This document shows positions 32,301 to 39,600 of a stretch of DNA of 64,000 nucleotides, piece by piece. This stretch comes from JABDIP01 sp965237625. GTDB taxonomy: Bacteria > Pseudomonadota > Alphaproteobacteria > DSM-16000 > Inquilinaceae. The notes beneath the pieces are model-generated. The model ran no database searches and was not told the DNA's origin. It saw only the letters and a program-made list of their open reading frames with translations. The DNA is taken from the NCBI GenBank assembly GCA_965237625.1, contig CBDEGD010000018.1, positions 124,001 to 188,000 of the forward strand, in the 5' to 3' direction. Numbering within the stretch: position 1 is the stretch's first letter; every line of letters begins with the position of its first letter. The translations under genes and the position numbers were made by a program.

Positions 32301-35300
32301 ACCGTCAGGACGTCGCCATCCGGATCCATATCATTATCGAGAACGCCGTTCACGGTCGTCGGCGCATCCTCGGTGATGGTGTAAGTGTCGGTCGACTGGC
32401 CATTCGCGTCATTGATGGCGATCGGCGCCGAGTTATTCTGCTCGATATCGATGGTCACTGTCGCCGTATCGGTCGCGCCGAACTCGTCGGTTACCGTGTA
32501 GGTGAAGGTGTCGGTGGTGGCACTGCCTTGCGGGATGTAGGTGTAGCTCCCATCCGCACTCATCACGAGAGTGGCGCCGGACGGCAGGTTTACGAGCGTT
32601 GCGCCGGTGGCAGCAATCGTCGTCCCGGCAATGTCGGTCACCGACAGCGAAGAGCCATCGTCGGCATCTGTGTCGTTGGCCAGCAGACCGTCTTCGGCAA
32701 GAACGACAATCGCGCCGCCTCCGACAGCGGAAGCCGTATCAGCCACGGCAACCGGGCCGTCATTGGTGCCGGTCACGGTGATCGTCACCGTCGCGGTGTC
32801 GGTCGCGCCCTGGCTGTCGGTCACCGTGTAGGTGATCGTCTCGCTGGCGGTCGCGCCTTCCGCAAGGCTCTCGAACGCGCCGTCCGGGTTGTAGCTGTAG
32901 CTGCCATCCGACGAGATGGTCAGCGTCCCGCCCAGCGTGGCGAGACCCACTTCGACGTCCGCGGCGCCCGAAGCGATCGCGGTAGCCGTGCCGGTCCCGT
33001 TCGCTACGGAGGTCAGCGACAGGCTGTCACCGCTATCCACATCATTGTCGTTGCCCAGCAGATTGCCCGTCGTGGCGGCGACAGCATCCTCGCCGGCGCC
33101 GATCGCATCGGCCACGGCCACCGGGCCGTCATTGGTGCCGGTGATGGTCACCGTCACCGTCGCGGTGTCGGTGCCGCCATTGCCGTCATCGACGGTGTAG
33201 ATGAAGGTGTCCGTCGTCTGCTGGCCATCGGCCAGATTGTCGAAGGCAGTGTTTTGGTCGTAGCTGAAAGTGCCGTTGTCGTTCAGCGTCAGCAAGGCGC
33301 CGGATCCCAGCTCGATCGCGGTTCCGACTTCAGGCGCCTGGCCGTCAATGGCCACGATGCTGAGTGTGTCGCCATCGGCATCGGTGTCGCCGAGCAGCAA
33401 CTCGGAGACATCGATCGCCAGAGCGGCATCCTCATCCACCGAAAAGCTCTCGTCATCGGCCACCGGTGCCGCATTGTTTTCGGTGCCGGTAATGGTCACC
33501 GTTACCGTCGCGGTATCCGGATGAGGATCCGTCGGGGTCTCGGCCGTGAACTGAACATCGTCGATCAGAATCTCGACGGATTCGTTGCCGAAAGTCTTCT
33601 TGTTGTTGTAGCCGCCGATGACGACCGTATGGTCGCCCGGTGCCAAATCCGCAAGGTTGACGGTGAAGGTCTGCCAACCGGTCGTCATTGCCGGTCCGCC
33701 ATTGCCGTCGCCGGTCAACTGGGCCACGAAATCGTTGCCGTTGGCGCCATACAAGGTGCCGTCGACGCTGAGCATGACCTGCGCGAACTCATCGTTCTCG
33801 TAGGTGCTCGTCGCCGTCATGTTGTAGCGGAACGTCATCGTGCCTGAGGCGTCCTCGGGCACATTGATCGTGGTCTGGAAGCCACCGGACATGCCCAGGA
33901 TGTCGGCATTGTCCTGACCGCCGAGAAGAATCTGCAGGCCGCCGCCATTCTCGCCAAATCCGGCGCCCCAGGCGCCATCGGCATAGTCGGCCTCTGCCGT
34001 GTCGCGGAACGCATCGTCGACATAGGTGAAGGCGCCGGCACCGCCGTCGAAGCTCTCATCGAGCAGCGACTCCTGCGCCATCGGCGTGCTGTCGGTGGTC
34101 AATTGGATGTCGTCGATGCGAATGTCGACGGATTCGTCGTTGAAGGTCTTCAAATTGTTGTAACCGCCGATGGCGATCGTATGGTCGCCCGCCAACAGGG
34201 ATCCGAGATCGATGGTGACGGTCTGCCAACCGGTGCTCGTCACCGGTCCGCCATTGCCGTCGCCGCTCAGCTCGGCCACGTAGTCATTGCCGCCCGAGCC
34301 CTGCAGCGTACCGTCGACGCTGACCAGAACCTGCGCGAATTCGCCGGCTTCATAGTTCTGCGCCAGCGACATGTTGTAGCTGAAAGTCAGGCTGCCCGAG
34401 GCGTCCTCAGGCACGGAGATCGTGGTCTCCCAGCCGCCGGACATGCCCTGGATATCGGCATTGTCCTGGCCGCCGAGCACAATCTGCAAGCCGCCGCCAT
34501 TCTGGCCAAGTCCGCCCCCCCAGGTGCCGTCGGCATAGGTGGGTTCGCCGGTCGCGCGGAACGCGTCGTCGACATAGGAGAACGCGCCGGTACCGCCGTC
34601 GAAGCTCTCATCGATCAGGGTCCGCTGCACCGGGTCCGCGCTGGGCGCACTCTGGCCGTCGGTGACGGTGTAGGTGAAGGTGTCGGTGGCAATCTCGTCG
34701 ACGCCAAGGTCATCGAACGCACCGTTCGGATCGTAGCTGTAGCTGCCATCCTCATTCATGGTCAGCAGCGCGCCGGAGCCGAGTTCAAACGTCTCGCCGA
34801 CATTGGACTCCCGGCCCTCTACGGCGCCGACCGTCAGCATATCGTTGGCATCCGGGTCGCTGTCGTTCGACAGGACGCCATTGGCGGCGACGTTCAGTAC
34901 GTCGCCCTCATTGGTACCCGCCGCGTCATCGGCGGCGACCGGCGCATCGTTGGCGCCCATCACATTGACGGTGCAGGTGCCCGTGGCAAAGCCACCTTCA
35001 CCATCGGCGATGGTGTAGCTGAACGTATCGGTCGCGCTTTCGCCTTCACCAAGGCTTTCGAACGCACCATTCGGGTCATAGGAAAGGGTGCCGTCCCCAT
35101 TGACGATGACCGTTCCCAGAGTCGCGCTCGTGTCGATACTGTCGAACGAGATGGTGTCGCCGTCAAAGTCCCGGTCGTTCGCCATCAGATCGGTGATCGC
35201 GATGTTCATCGCGGAATCTTCGCCGACCGACACACTGTCGTCGCCGGCAATCGGGCCGTTGTTCTGGTTCAGGTACAGCGTGAAATCCGAAAATTCGACC

Positions 35301-35782
35301 ACTTCGACGCGCTGCAGCGTATCGTTGCCATCATTGCCATCCGCGGCATTCAGATCGGTGACCGTGGTGGTCCCGCCAGAGCGCTGGATGTCGTAGTCGA
35401 GGATCGAGCCGGAATAGAAGACGGTGTCGGTACCGGATCCGCCATTTATGAAATCATCGCCGGCGCCGCCATCGATGAAGTCATTGCCGCGGCCGCCGTT
35501 GATCCGGTCGTTGCCGGCGCCGCCGTAGATCTCGTCTTCACCGCGGCCGCCATTGATCCGGTCGTTGCCGGCGCCGCCATCGATGAAGTCATTGCCGCGG
35601 CCGCCGTTGATCCGGTCGTTGCCGGCGCCGCCATAGATCTCGTCTTCACCGCGGCCGCCATTGATCCGGTCGTCGCCCCCGCCGCCATCGATAAAGTCAT
35701 CGCCGCGCCGTCCGTCAATGCGGTCGCGGAAATCGGTCCCGCTCAGATTGTCGTTGCCGTTTGTGCCCCGAATCCTGGCCAT
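23330..35782 (-). CDS. Giant RTX/cadherin-like repeat adhesin with FG-GAP repeats
   Basis: The protein is about 4,150 residues. Residues 1-120 carry RTX nonapeptides (GGxGxDxI/F type, such as GGAGNDRINGGRGNDFIDGG). About 170-3,450 hold some 25 cadherin/VCBS-like domains of about 117 residues (NDGPVA...SPNGEFDSL...VTYTVSDGNGGTDTATVTI). About 382-752 hold two inserted beta-sandwich modules (DESFDGG...GGYNN). About 3,485-3,975 hold seven FG-GAP-type repeats (SGAGDVNGDGFEDFVIGA), then C-terminal RTX repeats (GGQGDDFLSGAGG) and a tail. There is no N-terminal signal peptide, so type I secretion through a C-terminal signal is expected. No exporter genes are in the window. ATG 35782 (MARIRGTNGND) with an AGGGGACGG leader is preferred over ATG 35830. 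Likely a surface or biofilm adhesin needing Ca2+. Confidence 0.92.
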   Translation of the reverse strand: MARIRGTNGNDNLSGTDFRDRIDGRRGDDFIDGGGGDDRINGGRGEDEIYGGAGNDRINGGRGNDFIDGGAGNDRINGGRGEDEIYGGAGNDRINGGRGNDFIDGGAGDDFINGGSGTDTVFYSGSILDYDIQRSGGTTTVTDLNAADGNDGNDTLQRVEVVEFSDFTLYLNQNNGPIAGDDSVSVGEDSAMNIAITDLMANDRDFDGDTISFDSIDTSATLGTVIVNGDGTLSYDPNGAFESLGEGESATDTFSYTIADGEGGFATGTCTVNVMGANDAPVAADDAAGTNEGDVLNVAANGVLSNDSDPDANDMLTVGAVEGRESNVGETFELGSGALLTMNEDGSYSYDPNGAFDDLGVDEIATDTFTYTVTDGQSAPSADPVQRTLIDESFDGGTGAFSYVDDAFRATGEPTYADGTWGGGLGQNGGGLQIVLGGQDNADIQGMSGGWETTISVPEDASGSLTFSYNMSLAQNYEAGEFAQVLVSVDGTLQGSGGNDYVAELSGDGNGGPVTSTGWQTVTIDLGSLLAGDHTIAIGGYNNLKTFNDESVDIRIDDIQLTTDSTPMAQESLLDESFDGGAGAFTYVDDAFRDTAEADYADGAWGAGFGENGGGLQILLGGQDNADILGMSGGFQTTINVPEDASGTMTFRYNMTATSTYENDEFAQVMLSVDGTLYGANGNDFVAQLTGDGNGGPAMTTGWQTFTVNLADLAPGDHTVVIGGYNNKKTFGNESVEILIDDVQFTAETPTDPHPDTATVTVTITGTENNAAPVADDESFSVDEDAALAIDVSELLLGDTDADGDTLSIVAIDGQAPEVGTAIELGSGALLTLNDNGTFSYDQNTAFDNLADGQQTTDTFIYTVDDGNGGTDTATVTVTITGTNDGPVAVADAIGAGEDAVAATTGNLLGNDNDVDSGDSLSLTSVANGTGTATAIASGAADVEVGLATLGGTLTISSDGSYSYNPDGAFESLAEGATASETITYTVTDSQGATDTATVTITVTGTNDGPVAVADTASAVGGGAIVVLAEDGLLANDTDADDGSSLSVTDIAGTTIAATGATLVNLPSGATLVMSADGSYTYIPQGSATTDTFTYTVTDEFGATDTATVTIDIEQNNSAPIAINDANGQSTDTYTITEDAPTTVNGVLDNDMDPDGDVLTVTAVNGTPLDGGPMTVDTDGGASLTMMVNGHYTYDPNSAFESLGAGETATDTFTYTVDDGQGGTDTATVTVTITGTNDGPVAATDLVGVGEDDLAATTGSLLANDTDVDANDSLSVTSVETGLGVTAIAGATGVALNMGGVLTISSDGSYSYSPNGEFDSLTAGQTVSETVTYTVSDGNGGTDTATVTITVTGANDGPVATADVVGVGEDDIVATTGNLLGNDNDVDANDSLSVTSVETGLGVTAIAGSTGVALNMGGLLTISSDGSYSYGPNGEFDSLAVGATATETVTYTVSDGNGGTDTATVTITVTGANDGPVATADVVGVGEDDIAATGNLLGNDNDVDVGDSLSVTSVETGLGVTAIAGSTGVALNMGGVLTISSDGSYSYSPNGEFDSLATGQTVSETVTYTVSDGNGGTDTATVTITVTGTNDGPVADADSLSAVEDVALIFNASDMLTGDTDVDGGTLSVSAIEGQTPVIGTPIAIAGSAATVTLNADGTYSYDQNGAFDSLAVGATATDTFTYTASDGQGGTDTATVTVTITGTNDGPVAAADLVGAGEDDIAATTGNLLGNDNDVDVGDSLSVTSVETGLGVTAIAGATGVALNMGGVLTISSDGSYSYGPNGEFDSLTAGQTVSETVTYTVSDGNGGTDTATVTITVTGANDGPVATADVVGVGEDDIAATTGNLLGNDNDVDVGDSLSVTSVETGLGVTAIAAGATGVALNMGGVLTISSDGSYSYGPNGEFDSLATGQTVSETVTYTVSDGNGGTDTATVTITVTGTNDGPVATADVVGVGEDDIAATTGNLLGNDNDVDVGDSLSVTSVETALGVTAIAAGATGVALNMGGVLTISSDGSYSYSPNGEFDSLAVGATATETVTYTVSDGNGGTDTATVTITVTGANDGPVATADVVGVGEDDIAATTGNLLGNDNDVDVGDSLSVTSVETGLGVTAISAGATGVALNMGGVLTISSDGSYSYSPNGEFDSLTAGQTVSETVTYTVSDGQGGTDTATVTITVTGANDGPVATADVVGVGEDDIAATTGNLLGNDNDVDANDNLSVTSVETALGVTAIAAGATGVALNMGGVLTISSDGSYSYSPNGEFDSLTVGATATETVTYTVSDGNGGTDTATVTITVTGANDGPVATADVVGVGEDDIAATTGNLLGNDNDVDVGDSLSVTSVDTGLGVTAIAGATGVALNMGGLLTISSDGGYSYSPNGEFDSLATGQTVSETVTYTVSDGNGGTDTATVTITVTGANDGPVATADVIGVGEDDIAATTGNLLGNDNDVDVGDSLSVTSVETALGVTAIAAGATGVALNMGGVLTISSDGSYSYSPNGEFDSLAVGATATETITYTVSDGNGGTDTATVTITVTGANDGPVATADVVGVGEDDIAATTGNLLGNDNDVDVGDSLSVTSVDTGLGVTAIAGATGVALNMGGVLTISSDGSYSYSPNGEFDSLTAGQTVSETVTYTVSDGNGGTDTATVTITVTGANDGPVATADVVGVGEDDIVATTGNLLGNDNDVDANDSLSVTSVETGLGVTAIAGSTGVALNMGGLLTISSDGGYSYSPNGEFDSLATGQTVSETVTYTVSDGNGGTDTATVTITVTGANDGPVATADVVGVGEDDIAATGNLLGNDNDVDVGDSLSVTSVETGLGVTAIAGSTGVALNMGGVLTISSDGSYSYSPNGEFDSLATGQTVSETVTYTVSDGNGGTDTATVTITVTGTNDGPVADADSLSAVEDVALIFNASDMLTGDTDVDGGTLSVSAIEGQTPVIGTPIAIAGSAATVTLNADGTYSYDQNGAFDSLAVGATATDTFTYTASDGQGGTDTATVTVTITGTNDGPVAAADLVGAGEDDIAATTGNLLGNDNDVDVGDSLSVTSVETGLGVTAIAGATGVALNMGGVLTISSDGSYSYGPNGEFDSLTAGQTVSETVTYTVSDGNGGTDTATVTITVTGANDGPVATADTGITDENTILSQTVPANGVLANDSDPDAGDTITVTAVEGSGAGIGAQITLASNALLTMNADGTYSYDPNGQFQLLLDGETATDTFTYTITDSNGATDTATVTVTITGVSNAPPVANDDAVTITEDDVHVVAGVDLPTGGLLANDIDPDGDVMTVSAVQGVGANVGTQIVLASGARLTVNADGGYTYDTFGAFDYLADGATATDSFTYTVDDGNGATDTATMTVTVAGVNDAPVAVSDTYVVAYDDSTEISSPTILANDFDPEGGAFTLISIDGQAVGPTFDEVFVVFEDGDGNPWNNNEVAIRGDLSMEFFVNSDEAFDLTFGQSISVGPVEYVIQDSAGATSVGTINFVIANNTFSIQDLDGINGFTLNGTGLLEGSGTSVSGAGDVNGDGFEDFVIGASRADSVNGTGTGTSYVVYGDANGPGASMDLSALDGTNGFAIHGAVPGQLTGNSVSGAGDVNGDGFADIIIGTEETATSPHTSYVVFGSDANNGASVDLGSLDGSNGVAITGIDVNFGTVTVGSAGDVNGDGLADIVIGSDAAGAGSDTTGFVGESYVVFGQAGGFGAALDVSSLDGTNGFSISGDGTSTFGNFGSAVTAGDLNNDGYDDLVISAPEFDPNGVNNAGEVYVVYGGASGMPANVDVASLDGTDGFAISGNNIGEGIGSAVSSAGDINGDGIDDLVVGARGTDGGDGGAYVVFGQNGGQAANLSVGDLDGTNGFRIAGASENAKAGWSVSMAGDINGDGFDDIIIGAPGVLAPDGYYSVPDGGESYIVFGSDGGFGDTVYLNQLDGQNGFVVGGVEGADMFGSSVSGAGDVNGDGYDDLIIGAPVENQDAGASYVLYGRDYHGAVTHQGTAVAETLTGDAGANTMIGGQGDDFLSGAGGLDVLYGGQGNDTLAISDLAPQRIDGGTGEDVLQIDGASLTIDLGDLPISGIEAVDITGSGGDTLTLDVMDVLSASDTSNVLRVLGDAGDQITTEDLWIKEVDQVIESGVTFDVYTSGQATLMIDADIDNTGVIV
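26447..27448 (-). repeat. About 1-kb block duplicated 3,897 bp away (copy A)
   Basis: This stretch, including the atypical repeat with NDGPVADADSLSAVEDVAL and DMLTGD, recurs at 30,344-31,345 with a constant offset of 3,897 bp (1,299 codons). It looks identical by eye over about 1 kb. Similarity resumes patchily to about 28,010. Confidence 0.85.
30344..31345 (-). repeat. About 1-kb block duplicated 3,897 bp away (copy B)
   Basis: Second copy of the block at 26,447-27,448. It covers the same order of four repeats (GAGEDD-, ADADSL-, AATGN- and IVATTG-type units) in the same orientation and frame. Confidence 0.85.
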
Positions 35783-36633
35783 CTCATCCGTCCCCTTTTG
35801 TCGGCGCGCCTCCATGTTTTCAAGGAGCACGCCGTTCCCATGTCACCACGCGAGACCGGCGGGAATGCTTCCCACCGGCTAACTGCAGCCCCCCAACAAA
35901 CCTGCCCCGCAACATGGGAGAGGACCTTGCGGCCCCTCCAAAATGGAACTTGCAGCTTCCCAGCGATCGGACCGGCTGCACCCCAAATGCCGAGGTCCTT
36001 AATTAGGTCGCGTTCCCAATGGGTCCGTCGGTCCCTGCCATCCCCACAGATTTGCGGCAGGTACTCTTCGGCATCCCGGAATGCAAACCATCCCCAATCG
36101 CGAAGCCGAGTATTTGCCCGTGACCAAATAATTGCAAAGGATTTTTTGTATCTGTTGTTAACACTTCTTTATCATTCTCGGTACACACACAATATGGCCT
36201 ATATCGACGGCTCTGCTACACAATATGTGGTATTCCGTTGATCGAAAATTTCACACGATTGTGTGCGACTACCAAGTCATTACGGCATTTATACATGTTT
36301 TTCAATATGTTATTGGTATTCCGGTTTGAAGATATGGCTCTCCATCCTATAGTCTTGATTAAGCAATTATTGCCAAATGCTATGTAGAAATGCTTAACGC
36401 GTCGTTAACATTACTTAACCGGGCGTTTACCAACTTCAGAGAGCCGTCGGGACGGATCTTCCATAGGCCGGCATGCGTCATTTTGGCGGCATCGCTCACG
36501 GCATGAAGATTTGGCATCCGGGCGGCCTTCGGTGCACACTCGGGGCCGAAGCCGACGGGAAAACCGCCAGGAATAGAATGGGATATTTCACGAACTGCCA
36601 TCAGCGGCAAGCAGGCGACTGGAACGCCAAACC
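35783..36633. promoter_or_regulatory. Long AT-rich intergenic region between the adhesin and the sensor kinase
   Basis: No gene is supported in these 851 bases between divergent genes. From about 36,120 to 36,420 the base composition drops to AT-rich, unlike the rest of the window. It holds spaced motifs: CACAATATGG (36,188), the palindrome CACAATATGTG (36,219-36,229), the inverted repeat CACAC-GATT-GTGTG (36,252-36,265), and the direct repeat AATATGT plus GGTATTCCG (36,223 and about 36,305). These look like operator sites for control of the adhesin or the kinase. The rest shows nothing distinct. Confidence 0.55.
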
Positions 36634-39186
36634 ATGAGCGTGCTTTGTTACTGGTTATTCGGCCAGCCGACCGGCGACTCCGCGGATGCTGCCGAGATCC
36701 GTGCGGCGCAGATGGCCAGCTTTGCCCGCCAGACGCCGATCAATGCGCTGGTCACATTGGCGGCGTCAGGCCTAACGGCAGGCGTTCTTTGGCCGGCGGT
36801 GGTCGGCCCATGGGTTGTCCTTTGGGTCGGTGCCCATTACTCGATCGCGGCAATCGTGCTGGTCCGATGGTGGAACCGTCGCGGCCTGCCGGCAAAGACC
36901 CGGGTTAGCGAGCGCGGGCCGCGCAAGGCGAAGGCGTTTGCCTGGTCGGCCGGAGCAGTCTGGGGATCAGGTGTTGCCTTTCTGCCGATCGTGCCGCCGC
37001 CGCAGCAACTGGCGCTGGTCATCGTTATCGCGGCCATGGCCGGCGGCGCGTCGACGACCCTGGCCGCGATCCCCGGCGCGGCGGCCGGATTCATCCTGAT
37101 GTCCCTGTTGCCTTGCGCGGCGTACTTCGTCGCCCAGGGCGATCCGGTCTATTTCGGACTGGCCGCGATGGCGCTGGTGATGACTCTGGCGATGCTCGGA
37201 TCGACCCGGGTCGCCTATGGCGCCGTGCTTGACGAGATCAGAACCAAACAAGCGAACGCCGCCCTACTGATTCAGTTCCAGACGGAACGGCGCCAATGGT
37301 TGGATATTTCCGACACCGCCGAGGCCTTCGCGCTGTTTGACGAACACGACCGGCTGCTGCTGTGGAACGAGAATTACTGCCACATCCTGTCGCTGCCGGG
37401 ATCACTGCTCCAGCGTGGCGTGGCGCGGCGTGACCTGCTGCGGCAAGCGGCGCGACCGGCCGGAGTCGATGGAGAGGAAGCGTTGGAGTCGTGGATTGCC
37501 GAGCAACTCGAAGCCCCGAATTCCGCGGCCGCTCCAGACATCCGGAAATACTCCAACGGTCTTTGGATCCAAAGTCACTCCGAACGCAAGGATGACGGTC
37601 ACACCGTTTCGATACACACGGACGTCACCGCGATTATGGAGGCAGAGGAGCGGGCGACTCAGCTTGCGGCCATTGTCGACTCTACCGCCGACGCTGTGAT
37701 CGGCCTGGATTTGGACGGTATCGTCACAAGTTGGAATGACGCCGCGACACGTATTTTCGGCTACGGAGGCCAGAACATCATCGGCAAGTCGATTGCCATC
37801 CTGCCGCCGCCTGACCGCCTGGAGGAGGTGACGGGCATTCTAGCCCGGGTCAAACAGGGCGAGCGCATCACCAATTACGAGACCGTGCGACGCACCAAGA
37901 ACGGTGAATTGGTTGATGTGTCCCTCACCGCTTCTCCGGTCTATGACGATCGCGATGAGATTGTCGGCGTTTCGGCAATCTATCGCGACATCTCCGACCA
38001 GAAGCGCACCGAGGAGCAGCTCCGACAGGCTCAAAAAATGGAGACCGTCGGGCAGTTGACCGGCGGCGTCGCGCATGATTTCAACACCCTGCTCGGCGTC
38101 ATGGTCGGCAATCTGGAATTGCTTCAGGAAGATGATGGCCTCTCCGAGGAAAGCACCGAGATGGCCAAATCGGCGATGCTCGCTGCTGTCCGAGGCGTCG
38201 ATCTGACAAGCCGGCTGCTGGCTTTCTCCCGCAAACAGAATTTGCGCCCCCGGGTCGCCGATCTCAACGAGCGGGTCACGGAGGCAATAACACTCCTCAG
38301 TCGTACCCTGGACACGACAATCCAGATTCGCACACTGCTGTCGGGCCGGCTCTGGAACACGCTGATCGACCCGACCCAGATGGAAACGGCGATCATCAAT
38401 CTGGCGCTCAACGCGCGTTCCGCCATGCCCGATGGCGGGACGCTGACGATCAGCACGGCCAACGCGACTGTCAAAGAAGGCGATGTGGACCGGCCCGCCG
38501 AGCTGGCGCCCGGGCAATATGTGGTGCTGTCGGTTTGTGATACCGGTGCCGGTATGTCGGACGACGTCCTATCCCACGCGTTCGAACCCTTTTTCACCAC
38601 GCGGGATGTGGGCCAGGGCAGCGGCCTGGGATTGAGCATGGTCCACGGCTTCATCACGCAGTCTGCCGGCCACATCCGGATTGTCAGCGCGGCGGGCGCC
38701 GGCACGACTGTGACGATCTGGTTGCCGCGCACCGCCCGGCCGCTGAGCCGGGTGGCGGCCATCAAACCCTCGCCACCGCCGAAGGGTGCCGGTGAGATGA
38801 TCCTGGTGGTAGAGGATGACGCATCGCTGCGCCGGGTGGCCCAGACCATGCTGCACAGCCTCGGCTACTCGGTACTCACCGCCTCGGATGGCAATTCGGC
38901 GCTTTCCATTCTGGATCAGGAACCGGAGATTGCGTTGCTGTTCACCGATCTGGCGCTGCCACGGGGTGTCAATGGCGCCATGCTGGCCCGCGAGGCGGCC
39001 GCACGGAGGCCGGATTTGAAGGTTCTTTTCACCTCGGGCTTCGCCGAATACGCCGGCCGCCGCTATGAGATGTTGGACGATGATGTGGCGCTGATCGCCA
39101 AACCTTACCGCAAGGCCGCCTTGGCCCTCCACATCCGGCAGATGCTGGACGATGATCTGGCCGACCAGGATGTCCAGCAATCTTAG
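36634..39186 (+). CDS. Hybrid sensor histidine kinase with PAS domains and receiver
   Basis: The protein is 850 residues. The first about 200 hold several hydrophobic membrane segments. These are followed by a PAS-like domain (WLDISDTAEAFALFDEHDRL), a second PAS (VDSTADAVIGLDLDGIVTSW) with PAC, and a HisKA H-box (GQLTGGVAHDFNTLLGVM, His about 481). The ATPase domain has NLALNARSAMPDGG, DTGAGM and GSGLGLSMV. A C-terminal receiver has acidic pair VVEDD and phospho-acceptor LLFTDLALP (Asp about 772). All catalytic residues are present. The missing partner is a DNA-binding response regulator. It is divergent from the giant adhesin, which makes that gene a candidate target (inference). Confidence 0.92.
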   Translation: MSVLCYWLFGQPTGDSADAAEIRAAQMASFARQTPINALVTLAASGLTAGVLWPAVVGPWVVLWVGAHYSIAAIVLVRWWNRRGLPAKTRVSERGPRKAKAFAWSAGAVWGSGVAFLPIVPPPQQLALVIVIAAMAGGASTTLAAIPGAAAGFILMSLLPCAAYFVAQGDPVYFGLAAMALVMTLAMLGSTRVAYGAVLDEIRTKQANAALLIQFQTERRQWLDISDTAEAFALFDEHDRLLLWNENYCHILSLPGSLLQRGVARRDLLRQAARPAGVDGEEALESWIAEQLEAPNSAAAPDIRKYSNGLWIQSHSERKDDGHTVSIHTDVTAIMEAEERATQLAAIVDSTADAVIGLDLDGIVTSWNDAATRIFGYGGQNIIGKSIAILPPPDRLEEVTGILARVKQGERITNYETVRRTKNGELVDVSLTASPVYDDRDEIVGVSAIYRDISDQKRTEEQLRQAQKMETVGQLTGGVAHDFNTLLGVMVGNLELLQEDDGLSEESTEMAKSAMLAAVRGVDLTSRLLAFSRKQNLRPRVADLNERVTEAITLLSRTLDTTIQIRTLLSGRLWNTLIDPTQMETAIINLALNARSAMPDGGTLTISTANATVKEGDVDRPAELAPGQYVVLSVCDTGAGMSDDVLSHAFEPFFTTRDVGQGSGLGLSMVHGFITQSAGHIRIVSAAGAGTTVTIWLPRTARPLSRVAAIKPSPPPKGAGEMILVVEDDASLRRVAQTMLHSLGYSVLTASDGNSALSILDQEPEIALLFTDLALPRGVNGAMLAREAAARRPDLKVLFTSGFAEYAGRRYEMLDDDVALIAKPYRKAALALHIRQMLDDDLADQDVQQS

Positions 39187-39210
39187 CCTGCAAACCGGCC
39201 ATGGTGATCT

Positions 39211-39597
39211 TCAGGCACCGGGATCATAGCCATTCTGCTCCAGCCATTCCCAGCCAGGCCCCGCCCAGCGGCTCTCACTGAAATCGACCCGGCCGGCAGG
39301 GTTGAACCGTACACCCTCCGCATCCAGCAGTTCCCGCTGGCGTGACGCGCCGTCCCCCGGCCGCAGACTGATCTCGCCGCGACTGTTGATCACCCGCTGC
39401 CAAGGCACGCCTTCCCCATTCGGCGTTGCCGCCATCGCATAGCCGGCCACTCGGGCAGTACATCCGACGATCCCGGCGATCTGTCCGTAGGTGGCCACCC
39501 GCCCGGGCGGTATCTGGCGGACGAGCGTGTAAATCCGTTCGAAGAGGCGCGCCCGCTCCGTTCGAGCCGGTTCGGTCCGCACCCGTTCCGTTTGCAC
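39211..39597 (-). CDS. Alkyltransferase-like (ATL) DNA-binding protein
   Basis: The product is 128 residues and contains the DNA-binding domain of O6-alkylguanine-DNA alkyltransferases: IYTLVRQIPPGRVATYGQIA, then GYAMAATPNGEGVPWQRVIN and SRGEISL. The acceptor cysteine motif PCHRV is PWQRV, so no methyl transfer is expected. In ATL proteins (PWHRV type) the domain flags alkylated bases for nucleotide excision repair. The His of the motif is also changed to Gln. The N-terminal about 20 residues are Arg/Glu-rich and may not be translated. It lies three bases after the start-side neighbour's stop region on the same strand as the FAH gene. Confidence 0.85.
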   Translation of the reverse strand: MQTERVRTEPARTERARLFERIYTLVRQIPPGRVATYGQIAGIVGCTARVAGYAMAATPNGEGVPWQRVINSRGEISLRPGDGASRQRELLDAEGVRFNPAGRVDFSESRWAGPGWEWLEQNGYDPGA

Positions 39598-39600
39598 TGC

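Larger units (their letters stand above)
25690..35270 (-). repeat. Array of about 25 cadherin-like tandem repeats in the giant adhesin
   Basis: Units of about 351-357 bp recur across the gene. Copies near the middle differ by only a few codons (ADVVG or ADVIG; IAGATG, IAAGATG or IAGSTG; SLAVGATATETVT or SLTAGQTVSETVT), while those near both ends are more diverged. The mosaic mixing of variants points to gene conversion. Confidence 0.92.

Noticed and set aside
26009..33847. A 2,612-codon open frame on the plus strand with His/Arg/Gly-rich repeats
   Set aside because: It is the mirror of the cadherin-like repeats: one repeat unit happens to lack stops in this frame, and copying the unit copies the property. 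The real protein is on the minus strand, with clear domains, start and ribosome-binding site.
35440..35780. CRISPR-like array from regular short repeats
   Set aside because: The 27-bp periodicity is the coding sequence of RTX nonapeptides; there are no unique spacers.
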